Positions 23,881 through 30,975 of a stretch of 35,418 nt of DNA are shown here, piece after piece. The position numbers were made by a program, and so were the translations under genes. Each line of letters opens with the position of its first letter. Within the stretch, counting starts at the first letter, position 1. The stretch spans positions 1-35,418 of the forward strand of contig JBKECE010000126.1 in assembly GCA_047974325.1 (NCBI GenBank), given 5' to 3'. The DNA is from QVMP01 sp047974325. GTDB lineage: Bacteria > Bacteroidota > Bacteroidia > Bacteroidales > Dysgonomonadaceae. Below the pieces are notes generated by a model, which saw nothing but the letters and a program-made list of their open reading frames with translations, was not told the origin of the DNA and made no database searches.

Positions 23881-24405
23881 TTATTTTTTCATATTCACCA
23901 TATTTACAGCCTGTTCGTGAAATATATCCTGTTGTTCTTGAGTCATCGGAGTGAATGGAATCAGAATATTACTATTCTCATCAATGAAGGCATAAACATT
24001 CACTTCCTCATTATCTTCTGCACCATATCCGTCCTCATCAGCAAAATACTGTCCATCGGGGTATAGTGTCCATTGAACCATTGCGACCCCATCCTTAAAG
24101 TCATAAATCCCGAAATAGTAATTCGCTAATAAGCGACGAGCATCATGGCTATTTTCAAGGGAATTTATAAGATCAAAATCAATGTCTTTCTCCATGAAAG
24201 TCCTCAAATTTCCATTGATACTGATTAATTCATAAACTTTCTTTGTTGATGTGTTTACAAAAAACATTTGCTTATTATTCCTGTTATTATTTTTAAACAA
24301 CAATACATTGTCACTCAGTTTCCAACAATAAAAATCACTTCTCGATTTTTGTTGTTCCTGCATTAAGTGTTCATATAATTCTTTTTCGTCATTCATAAGC
24401 TGCAA
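23881..24405 (-). CDS. uncharacterised protein at the head of the signalling cluster
   Basis: 174 residues with no signal peptide, membrane helix or motif that I recognise. The N-terminus is charged and helical (ELYEHLMQEQQKSRSD). The middle has strands ending in aromatic residues (FYCWKL, QMFFVNTSTKKVYEL). The C-terminal third is strongly acidic (DEDGYGAEDNEEVNVYAF). ATG at 24405 is chosen; a second ATG three codons later (MNDEKE) is equally likely. It is followed after 178 bases by the peptidase gene on the same strand. It may be a substrate, an inhibitor or an unrelated gene. Confidence 0.55.
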   Translation of the reverse strand: MQLMNDEKELYEHLMQEQQKSRSDFYCWKLSDNVLLFKNNNRNNKQMFFVNTSTKKVYELISINGNLRTFMEKDIDFDLINSLENSHDARRLLANYYFGIYDFKDGVAMVQWTLYPDGQYFADEDGYGAEDNEEVNVYAFIDENSNILIPFTPMTQEQQDIFHEQAVNMVNMKK

Positions 24406-24449
24406 TGCTATTTAGATCTATTTAAGTTTTTGTAACGTATTTACACGAG

Positions 24450-24477
24450 TATTATATTGCCAACGAGCAATATAATA
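24450..24477. promoter_or_regulatory. hairpin or operator upstream of the 24405 gene
   Basis: TATTATATTGC and GCAATATAATA form a perfect 11-bp inverted repeat with a 6-base loop CAACGA, 45 bases upstream of the ATG at 24405. No T-run follows on either strand, so an operator or leader hairpin is more likely than a terminator. The rest of 24406-24752 holds no gene that I can see. Confidence 0.45.
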
Positions 24478-24752
24478 TCATGTCTATTGTGGAATAATAC
24501 AATTTCGTCTCTTACTTCCTCTTCATTTACCTCCTCCAATGTTGAATGACTAGATGTTTCTACATTTGTGGACTATACTATTTTTGCACTGATAAACTTT
24601 TTTGATTACCTAAATTAAAAGCGTGCTTAAAATTAACTTAATGAACAAAATCAGGCAATACACATTCTCTCCCATTCTCATGGAAATGCAAAATATGTGT
24701 TTGTATGGAAGAATAGTTGTTTAAGTGGTGGAAAATTTTACGGCAGGTTTCT

Positions 24753-25523
24753 TTAGAAGAAGTCAAACCTATCTCTTAATCTTGAATAGTAAATTCTTGA
24801 GGTATAGAGTTCTATGTTTTGGAAGGGAGGATATAAAGAACACTTGTAAGAATCACTATTGATAAACGACAAGTAATCTATATTAATAATATATTCTTTG
24901 CTGATTTGCACAAAAGCTTCATTCATATTCAAGATATCCTTATCTTTAGTCGTGGTCTGAAGTTTATGCTCTGTGAAATTGGTGAGTTTTAGATACCAGC
25001 ATCGAGATTTAGATGAATAATTAAAATATAACACTTCCCTTTTGGTTAATAGAAGTTGCCCCAAACTTGTATGAATACCAAATCTCTTCTCTTGATTAAA
25101 TGCCGCATATTTAGATGGATCGAAATTGATTTTTCCTGAAAGTATCTTACTTCTTACACGATTAATTATAGAATCAAGTTCTTTTAGTTGATAAGGTTTT
25201 AATAAAAAATCGAATGCGGAAAGCCGCAATGCATCTATCATATATTTGTCGAATGCACTGTAAAAAACAACACATGTACTGGTATGTATATAAGAAGAAA
25301 TTTCTTGGAGAAATTCGAGTCCTGTCTGTCTCGGCATCTCTATATCGAGAAATAGGAATGTTGGTTGAGATTTCAGTATTGTAGTTTTTGCTTTTTCGAT
25401 AGAAGTCGTAGCCTCTATTACTTTTATATCAGCATAACGAGACAGATCTTTACTTAAGATATCAATACTCTTTTTTTGATCGTCTACGATTATGGCATTA
25501 ATCAATACTGTATTATCTTTCAT
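24753..25523 (-). CDS. LytTR-family response regulator
   Basis: 256 residues. The receiver domain (about 8-125) has acidic DD at 14-15, the phospho-acceptor Asp60 in LFLDIEMP, Ser in FYSAFDK, and Lys in LLKPYQ. Residues about 150-254 form the LytTR DNA-binding domain (LTKREVLYFNYSSKSRCWYLKL, MNEAFVQISKEYIINIDYL). Such regulators normally pair with a sensor kinase of the LytS type. None is intact nearby; upstream is only a broken TPR lipoprotein gene. It may answer to an unlinked kinase or be on the way to decay. A role in controlling the adjacent signalling cluster is possible but unproven. Confidence 0.88.
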   Translation of the reverse strand: MKDNTVLINAIIVDDQKKSIDILSKDLSRYADIKVIEATTSIEKAKTTILKSQPTFLFLDIEMPRQTGLEFLQEISSYIHTSTCVVFYSAFDKYMIDALRLSAFDFLLKPYQLKELDSIINRVRSKILSGKINFDPSKYAAFNQEKRFGIHTSLGQLLLTKREVLYFNYSSKSRCWYLKLTNFTEHKLQTTTKDKDILNMNEAFVQISKEYIINIDYLSFINSDSYKCSLYPPFQNIELYTSRIYYSRLRDRFDFF

Positions 25524-25626
25524 AACTCATATTTGTAATTTAATGGAATCTTTGTATAAACTTTGTTCTGAATTTATCTGAGGATATGTATATGTTTATT
25601 TCATTTCTTATGTCAAATTCCATTTT
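25524..25626. other. short gap between the response regulator and the TPR remnant
   Basis: No gene is visible. A short open frame on the minus strand (MEFDIRNEINIYIS, start near 25620) directly follows the remnant and may be its continuation in another frame. Confidence 0.3.
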
Positions 25627-26011
25627 TTATTTCAACATCTCTATTGTACGATATAAAACTTTCAGTCCCGTTCTAGCATCTTTCTTCACATTCGAAGTTG
25701 ATTTGGTATAAAGACCTTCAATATATTATTTTGCGGCAGGTACTCCTTCGTCAGTCAGAAAGTAAGCTGAAACTTTGTCCAGATAGTATTTTGCAGAATC
25801 AGGTTGATTCAGTAATAAATATACTTCTCCAAAGTTAACCTCGGTGGTAGCAATATAACTACCTTGAGTAAAGCGTTTGGATATGGAGCTTGCTTTTTTG
25901 AACCAAGAGAGCTTTGTCATATTCTGTAGAACCGAAGCTTACCGGTGTTTCTCGATTGTCGCAAGCAACAAAGGTTATAAGTATAGTAAATACTATAAAA
26001 CTTAATCTCAT
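25627..26011 (-). pseudogene. broken TPR lipoprotein gene (possible sensor remnant)
   Basis: From the ATG at 26011 the minus strand encodes a lipoprotein signal, MRLSFIVFTILITFVACDN, with the lipobox Cys at residue 17. The frame reaches STEYDKAL, and a one-base shift near 25915 leads into SWFKKASSISKR and LLLNQPDSAKYYLDKV, a TPR-like helical pair. An in-frame TAA at 25726 is followed by 32 more residues (YIEGLYTKSTSNVKKDARTG) to a stop at 25627. One frameshift and one stop thus break what was a TPR lipoprotein, perhaps the N-terminus of a TPR-type sensor paired with the LytTR regulator. Confidence 0.65.
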
Positions 26012-26152
26012 ATACTAGATTAGAATAAGGAAAACAAAAATAAGATAAAATTTATTTATTGTTTCTTGGATTCTATTATATTTTGATGAATTTACCCAGT
26101 GAACGATGGGTATACACATAGGTGTTTAATGTAGAAGACACAATCTATGCCG

Positions 26153-26196
26153 ATACGGGCTTGAAGTCCCCGTATGCCTGTCAAGAAGAGCAGGCA
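26153..26196. other. tandem hairpins
   Basis: ATACGGG (26153-26159) pairs with CCCGTAT (26169-26175). Directly after, TGCCTG (26175-26180) pairs with CAGGCA (26191-26196). The two GC-rich stems back to back stand out in this AT-rich region, which is otherwise empty from 26012 to 26269. They could be the end of a mobile element or a terminator pair; no transcript is evident. Confidence 0.4.
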
Positions 26197-26269
26197 GGGT
26201 TATTTGTGTATTCATGCTTCCCTGAAATGATTCCTAGACTACTTCTTTGTTTTTACTATTGCCTGCTTT

Positions 26270-26426
26270 CACCTGGAATTCCGAAGGGATGGAGTACGGG
26301 AAAGTTTCAAACTGAATTGTGACATCGAGCGGTTGATTGTAATTCGTCCCATGACGGGAGCTTGACCTGATTTTTCAAAACTTCTTTTTTGAGGTAAAGC
26401 AAAGCCTTAAAGTTTTCTGCTTTCAT
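26270..26426 (-). pseudogene. N-terminal remnant of a second tyrosine integrase
   Basis: From the ATG at 26426 the minus strand reads MKAENFKALLYLKK. After a frameshift it continues KSGQAPVMGRITINRSMSQF and SLKLSRTPSL. This is the arm-binding N-terminus typical of Bacteroides conjugative-transposon integrases, and it differs from the N-terminus of the integrase at 5274. Frameshifts and stops follow, and no catalytic domain is present. It marks an older element insertion immediately to the left of the decayed 26473-26801 duplicate. Confidence 0.75.
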
Positions 26427-26472
26427 CGCACTTATAATTTTGTTATGCAAAATGTGGTAGATCAGAATAAAT

Positions 26473-26801
26473 AAAATGTATAGCCATGAACGAACAGTTT
26501 TGTGTAAAAAAATGGTGGTAAAAAGATCGAAAGAAATATAATATAGCATTAATAGTCTCTGCTTTTTTAGAATTTATCAGCTATCATATTCTTCGAATAC
26601 AAATATACCTCACTTCCAGCCTGCATATGAAGAGTATCTTATCAGTTACAAGGATAGGACAAATGTTTTAGACTTAGAGCATCATTCTTTTTGGAATAAT
26701 AAATTTAAAACAGACAAAGAGTTATTTGCCTTAGAAGAGAAGAAGTTCCAGGATTATAGTGAGAAATAAGAATAACAATAAATTTCAAAGCTAAACTATC
26801 G
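26473..26801 (+). pseudogene. decayed, deleted copy of the 6401-7922 region
   Basis: 26473-26584 matches 6401-6512 (start of the frameshifted membrane protein gene; AAATATAATATAGCATTAAT is identical). The sequence then jumps to a match with about 7600-7692 (HTH_42 gene, LPAYDEYIISYKD region; here QPAYEEYLISYKD). It jumps again to about 7806-7921 (end of that gene and start of the next). An early stop replaces an Arg codon in the first block. Point differences are many, so the copy is old. It shows an ancient duplication followed by two internal deletions. Confidence 0.9.
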
Positions 26802-26939
26802 AAAGGTCAACATGTATTTGACGTTGAATTGTTACCAAGGTATACCGGTCGTTATACACTCAATCCGGCAAAAGCTGAATTGATGTACTTCCCTACATTC
26901 TATGGAAATGAAGAGATTAAAACAACTTTGATAAAATAA
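26802..26939 (+). pseudogene. C-terminal tail of a lost gene, possibly alpha-2-macroglobulin family
   Basis: An open frame reads KGQHVFDVELLPRYTGRYT, then LNPAKAELMYFPTFYG, and stops at 26939. It is in frame with the last fragment of the decayed duplicate, so the two were joined by a deletion or insertion. The pattern of a Tyr-rich beta strand followed by AELMYFP resembles the very end of bacterial alpha-2-macroglobulin-like proteins, but it is too short to be sure. A terminator follows at 26975. Confidence 0.5.
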
Positions 26940-26974
26940 TAGGATTTTCACTTTATGAACATCAAAATAATTAT

Positions 26975-27011
26975 CAAATAGCTCTTGTATTTCTTTATAC
27001 TGAGCTATTTG
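26975..27011 (+). terminator. terminator hairpin of the lost gene
   Basis: CAAATAGCTC (26975-26984) and GAGCTATTTG (27002-27011) form a perfect 10-bp stem with a 17-base loop, 35 bases after the stop at 26939. The T-run afterwards is weak. It probably ended the lost gene's transcript before the ribosomal operon. Confidence 0.6.
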
Positions 27012-27163
27012 TACCAGAAGTTATTCTTATTTGTAACCACCTTTATAGGCAGTCTTGTCGACTTGGCTGAAAATTTATATGACGTTAATCAAATGGATAT
27101 ATTCTTATTGTTAATAAACATTAAAATTCGGATTGAAATTCTTTATCAAATCTGACAAGTCTG

Positions 27164-27179
27164 TATCACTGTGGTGATA
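27164..27179. promoter_or_regulatory. palindrome upstream of the rpsL promoter
   Basis: TATCAC-TGTG-GTGATA is a perfect 6-bp dyad with a 4-base centre, about 60 bases upstream of the -7 box. It could be an operator for an activator or repressor of the ribosomal operon, or just a small hairpin at the end of the preceding unit. Confidence 0.35.
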
Positions 27180-27216
27180 TAAGACAAAATTTATGTCGAA
27201 AATTATTGTTGATAAC

Positions 27217-27247
27217 TTGTGTATTTTGTTGATTTAATGTAACTTTG
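27217..27247 (+). promoter_or_regulatory. promoter of the str/S10 ribosomal operon
   Basis: TTG at 27217-27219 and TAACTTTG at 27240-27247 are separated by 20 bases. This is a full match to the Bacteroidota housekeeping promoter (TTG, then TAnnTTTG). The RNA start would be near 27253, leaving a leader of about 135 bases before rpsL. Confidence 0.75.
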
Positions 27248-27389
27248 CGACTCGAATCTCGAAAGAATGCAGTATTCAGATGTCTATTCGTTTGATAGTC
27301 ATTTGTTTGACTGGGTTTTTTGTCGTGTTTCGAAACAGTAGTTTAACCAAATAAAACTTGAATTTTTAAGTTCTAAAAATTAGAAAAAA

Positions 27390-27809
27390 ATGCCTACAAT
27401 TCAACAATTAGTAAGAAAAGGACGGGCTGAATTGGTTGACAAGAGTAAATCACCGGCGTTGGACTCATGTCCACAAAGACGTGGTGTTTGTGTACGTGTT
27501 TACACAACTACTCCTAAAAAACCAAACTCAGCGATGCGTAAAGTAGCGCGTGTGCGTTTAACAAACTCAAAAGAAGTGAATGCTTATATTCCCGGAGAAG
27601 GACATAATTTGCAGGAACACTCTATTGTGTTGGTTAGAGGTGGTCGTGTGAAAGACCTTCCGGGTGTTCGTTATCACATTGTTCGCGGAACATTGGATAC
27701 AGCTGGTGTAAACGGTCGCACGCAACGTCGTTCTAAGTATGGTGCAAAACGCCCGAAACCAGGAGCAGCTCCGGCAGCAAAAGGTGCAGTAAAAGGAAAG
27801 AAAAAATAA
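27390..27809 (+). CDS. rpsL: 30S ribosomal protein S12
   Basis: 139 residues. The conserved core is present: QLVRKGR at the start, CPQRRGVCVRVYTTTPKKPN, AMRKVARVRL, PGEGHNLQEHS and GRVKDLPGVRYH. S12 lines the decoding centre and checks codon-anticodon fit. The lysines where streptomycin-resistance changes usually occur (PKKPNS and VKDLPG) are intact, so no such mutation is seen. The C-terminus has a short Ala/Lys tail (KPGAAPAAKGAVKGKKK), longer than in E. coli. It is the first gene of the operon. Confidence 0.98.
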   Translation: MPTIQQLVRKGRAELVDKSKSPALDSCPQRRGVCVRVYTTTPKKPNSAMRKVARVRLTNSKEVNAYIPGEGHNLQEHSIVLVRGGRVKDLPGVRYHIVRGTLDTAGVNGRTQRRSKYGAKRPKPGAAPAAKGAVKGKKK

Positions 27810-27868
27810 GAAATCGTTTCCTTAGTTTTAATTTATTAGGTAGGCTACAGTTAACAGGTTGAGTAAAT

Positions 27869-27882
27869 GGTTCGGTGGAACC
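27869..27882 (+). promoter_or_regulatory. small hairpin in the rpsL-rpsG gap
   Basis: GGTTC-GGTG-GAACC forms a 5-bp stem in the 122-base gap before rpsG. In many bacteria S7 represses its operon by binding this gap, so this hairpin is a candidate site. The fold is too small to be convincing alone. Confidence 0.3.
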
Positions 27883-27931
27883 GTTGAAGACGTCCAAGAG
27901 TGGCAGCCAAACATTCAAAAAAAATTTAAAA

Positions 27932-28408
27932 ATGAGAAAGACAAAACCAAAGAAAAGACAGATCCTTCCGGATCCGGTTTTCGGTGATGTAAAGGTTACA
28001 AAATTTGTTAACCACTTAATGTATGATGGTAAAAAAAGTACATCATTCACAATATTCTACTCAGCATTAGAGGTTGTAAAAGCAAAACTTCCGAACGAAG
28101 AAAAAAGTCCGTTGGAGATTTGGCAGACAGCTCTTGATAATGTAACACCTCAGGTAGAAGTGAAGTCTCGCCGTGTGGGCGGAGCGACATTTCAAGTTCC
28201 AACAGAAATTCGTCCCGATAGAAAAGAGTCTATCTCTATGAAAAACCTTATTCTGTATTCTCGTAAAAGAGGGGGGAAAACAATGGCAGACAAATTGGCT
28301 GCCGAAATAGTAGATGCATTCAATAATCAAGGTGGTGCATACAAACGTAAAGAAGATATGCATAGAATGGCAGAAGCCAACCGAGCTTTCGCTTATTTCA
28401 GATTTTAA
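27932..28408 (+). CDS. rpsG: 30S ribosomal protein S7
   Basis: 158 residues from the ATG at 27932 (MRKTKPKKRQ). An upstream in-frame ATG at 27875 would add 19 residues that do not fit the family, so I reject it. Conserved segments include VTKFVNHLMYDGKKS, VEVKSRRVGGATFQVP and EDMHRMAEANRAFAYFRF. S7 starts assembly of the 30S head and contacts the E-site tRNA. It is the usual autoregulator of the str operon. Seventeen bases separate it from fusA. Confidence 0.98.
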   Translation: MRKTKPKKRQILPDPVFGDVKVTKFVNHLMYDGKKSTSFTIFYSALEVVKAKLPNEEKSPLEIWQTALDNVTPQVEVKSRRVGGATFQVPTEIRPDRKESISMKNLILYSRKRGGKTMADKLAAEIVDAFNNQGGAYKRKEDMHRMAEANRAFAYFRF

Positions 28409-28425
28409 TTTAGGAGAAAAAAACA

Positions 28426-30549
28426 ATGGCAAAAGTTATAGATGCTTTAAGGCTAACCAGAAATATAGGTATTATGGCTCATATTGATGCGGGAAAAACG
28501 AACACATCTGAGCGTATACTTTTTTATACGGGTTTGACTCATAAGATTGGTGAAGTGCACGATGGTGCAGCCACTATGGACTGGATGGAGCAAGAACAAG
28601 AACGTGGTATAACAATCACTTCTGCTGCTACCACCACCCAATGGAGATATAATAACGAAGTGTATAAGGTTAACTTGATTGACACTCCGGGACACGTTGA
28701 CTTTACTGTAGAAGTAGAGCGTTCATTGCGTATTCTTGATGGTGCAATTGCTACATTTTGTGCGGTTGCTGGTGTTGAACCTCAATCTGAAACAGTGTGG
28801 CGTCAGGCTGATAAATACAATGTTCCACGTATCTGTTATGTGAACAAGATGGACCGTTCAGGAGCAAACTTTTTTGATGTAGAACGTCAAATCAGAGAAG
28901 TTCTTGGAGCAAATCCATGTCCTGTTCAGATTCCTATAGGTGCAGAAGAACACTTCAAAGGTATTATTGACCTTGTGAAGATGAAGGCGATGTATTGGCA
29001 CGATGAGACAATGGGTGCTGACTATGAATTGGATGAAATTCCTGCCGAATTTTTAGCTGAGGCTCAAGAATGGAGAGAAAAAATGCTAGAGAAAGCTGCT
29101 GAATGTGATGAAACTTTGATGGAAAAATTCTTCGATGATCCTTCAACTATCACAGAAGATGAAATTCTTTCAGCTCTTCGTATCGGTACTTTGGGCATGC
29201 AGATCAATCCGATGCTGTTAGGCTCTTCTTTCAAAAATAAAGGGGTACAACCTCTTTTGGATGCTGTGGCTAAATATTTGCCAAGTCCTATCGATACATT
29301 AGCTATTGAAGGGACTGATCCAAGAACAGATCAGATCGTTGTACGTCACCCAAGTCCGGATGAACCTCTTTGCGCTTTGGCGTTTAAGATTGCAACCGAT
29401 CCATATGTAGGTCGTTTGTGTTTCTTCCGTGTATATTCGGGAGAACTCCCTGCGGGTTCTTATGTATATAATCCACGTTCTGATAAAAAAGAACGTATTT
29501 CACGTCTATTCCAGATGCACTCAAACAAACAAAATCCTAAGGATGTAATTGGTTGTGGTGATATTGGTGCAGGTGTAGGTTTCAAAGATATTCGCACAGG
29601 TGATACATTGTGTGATGAAAACAATCCGATCATTCTTGAGTCTATGGACTTTCCGGAACCGGTTATTGGAATTTCTATTGAACCTAAAACCCAGAAAGAT
29701 TTGGATAAATTGGCAACAGGTTTGGCTAAGTTAGCTGAAGAGGATCCAACGTTCCGTGTACATACGGATGAAGATTCAGGTCAGACTATAATTGAAGGTA
29801 TGGGTGAACTTCATCTTGAGATCATTATAGACCGTTTGAAACGGGAATTCAAAGTGGAGTGTAATCAAGGTCGTCCACAGGTTTCTTATAGAGAAGCTAT
29901 TACAAAAACAGTTGAGCTTCGTGAAGTGTATAAGAAACAATCGGGAGGTCGCGGTAAATTTGCTGATATTATCGTTAAAGTTGGTCCTGCCGATGCAGAT
30001 TTTGAAGGAGAACTTCAGTTTGAAGATAATGTGAAAGGTGGTAATATTCCGAAGGAGTTTATCCCATCCGTGCAAAAAGGTTTTTTAAGCGCTATGAAAA
30101 ATGGTGTGCTTGCAGGTTTTACTCTTGACAAGTTGAAGGTTACCCTTGTTGACGGATCGTTCCACCCAGTGGATTCAGATCAATTGTCGTTCGAACTTTG
30201 TGCTCGCTTTGCATTCAAGAGTGCTTCCGAAAAAGCTGGTCCTGTGTTGTTGGAACCTATCATGAAGCTCGAAGTTGTGACACCAGAAGAAAGTATGGGA
30301 GATGTGATTTCCGACTTGAACAAACGTCGTGGTCAGGTAGAAGGTATGGAATCTAACCGTTCAGGTGCACGTGTTGTGAAAGCGAAAGTGCCGTTGGCTG
30401 AAATGTTTGGTTATGTAACATCGTTGAGAACTATTACTTCGGGTCGTGCAACATCAGCAATGACGTTCGACCATTATGCAGAAGTATCCTCTTCTATTGC
30501 AAAACAAGTGTTGACAGAATGTCAAGGACGAGTAGATCTTATTAAATAA
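28426..30549 (+). CDS. fusA: elongation factor G
   Basis: 707 residues, standard length. The GTPase motifs are AHIDAGKT (P-loop), RGITI (switch I), DTPGHVDFT and NKMD. Domains II-V follow in order, with FRVYSGELPAGSYV, IIEGMGELHLEII and GYVTSLRTITSGRA. EF-G moves tRNAs and mRNA after peptide-bond formation and takes part in ribosome recycling. One unusual residue is Asn26 just after the P-loop (GKTNTSERI), where relatives usually have Thr. No tuf gene follows, as is normal in Bacteroidota. A hairpin lies directly after the stop. Confidence 0.98.
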   Translation: MAKVIDALRLTRNIGIMAHIDAGKTNTSERILFYTGLTHKIGEVHDGAATMDWMEQEQERGITITSAATTTQWRYNNEVYKVNLIDTPGHVDFTVEVERSLRILDGAIATFCAVAGVEPQSETVWRQADKYNVPRICYVNKMDRSGANFFDVERQIREVLGANPCPVQIPIGAEEHFKGIIDLVKMKAMYWHDETMGADYELDEIPAEFLAEAQEWREKMLEKAAECDETLMEKFFDDPSTITEDEILSALRIGTLGMQINPMLLGSSFKNKGVQPLLDAVAKYLPSPIDTLAIEGTDPRTDQIVVRHPSPDEPLCALAFKIATDPYVGRLCFFRVYSGELPAGSYVYNPRSDKKERISRLFQMHSNKQNPKDVIGCGDIGAGVGFKDIRTGDTLCDENNPIILESMDFPEPVIGISIEPKTQKDLDKLATGLAKLAEEDPTFRVHTDEDSGQTIIEGMGELHLEIIIDRLKREFKVECNQGRPQVSYREAITKTVELREVYKKQSGGRGKFADIIVKVGPADADFEGELQFEDNVKGGNIPKEFIPSVQKGFLSAMKNGVLAGFTLDKLKVTLVDGSFHPVDSDQLSFELCARFAFKSASEKAGPVLLEPIMKLEVVTPEESMGDVISDLNKRRGQVEGMESNRSGARVVKAKVPLAEMFGYVTSLRTITSGRATSAMTFDHYAEVSSSIAKQVLTECQGRVDLIK

Positions 30550-30560
30550 ATGAATGATAG

Positions 30561-30598
30561 CAAACTGTGATTAGTAAATGACTCTTAATCGCAGTTTG
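30561..30598 (+). terminator. hairpin between fusA and rpsJ
   Basis: CAAACTGTGATTA (30561-30573) pairs with TAATCGCAGTTTG (30586-30598), 13 bp with one wobble and a 12-base loop, followed by TTTCG. It may be a partial terminator or attenuator separating the str and S10 parts of the operon, or an RNA-processing site. Confidence 0.6.
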
Positions 30599-30640
30599 TT
30601 TCGTTATACTATAATAAATTATTAATAACAAAAAATTGAC

Positions 30641-30946
30641 ATGAGTCAAAAAATCAGAATTAAACTTAAATCCTACGATTACAACTTGGTAGACAAATCT
30701 GCCGAAAAGATCGTTAAAACAGTGAAAGCTACGGGAGCAATTGTTAGTGGACCAATTCCATTACCAACACATAAACGTATCTTCACTGTGAACCGTTCAA
30801 CTTTCGTAAACAAGAAGTCTCGCGAACAATTCGAACTTGCGTCTTACAAAAGATTGATAGACATCTATAGCTCAACAGCTAAAACTGTGGATGCTTTGAT
30901 GAAGCTTGAATTACCTAGTGGAGTAGAAGTAGAAATTAAAGTTTGA
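30641..30946 (+). CDS. rpsJ: 30S ribosomal protein S10
   Basis: 101 residues. Conserved segments include IRIKLKSYDYNLVDKSA, GAIVSGPIPLPTHKRIFTV and REQFELASYKRLIDI. S10 is part of the 30S head and, as NusE, joins antitermination complexes with NusB. It heads the S10 half of the operon and lies 91 bases after fusA, with the hairpin at 30561 in between. There is no sign of truncation. Confidence 0.98.
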   Translation: MSQKIRIKLKSYDYNLVDKSAEKIVKTVKATGAIVSGPIPLPTHKRIFTVNRSTFVNKKSREQFELASYKRLIDIYSSTAKTVDALMKLELPSGVEVEIKV

Positions 30947-30975
30947 TAAAACATTAAAACAAAATTAGTAAAGAA

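Noticed and set aside
27875..27931. N-terminal extension of S7
   Set aside because: The 19 extra residues are not family-like, and the ATG at 27932 gives the usual length.
30550..30640. Missing tuf gene as a deletion
   Set aside because: Bacteroidota normally lack tuf between fusA and rpsJ; it is elsewhere in the genome.
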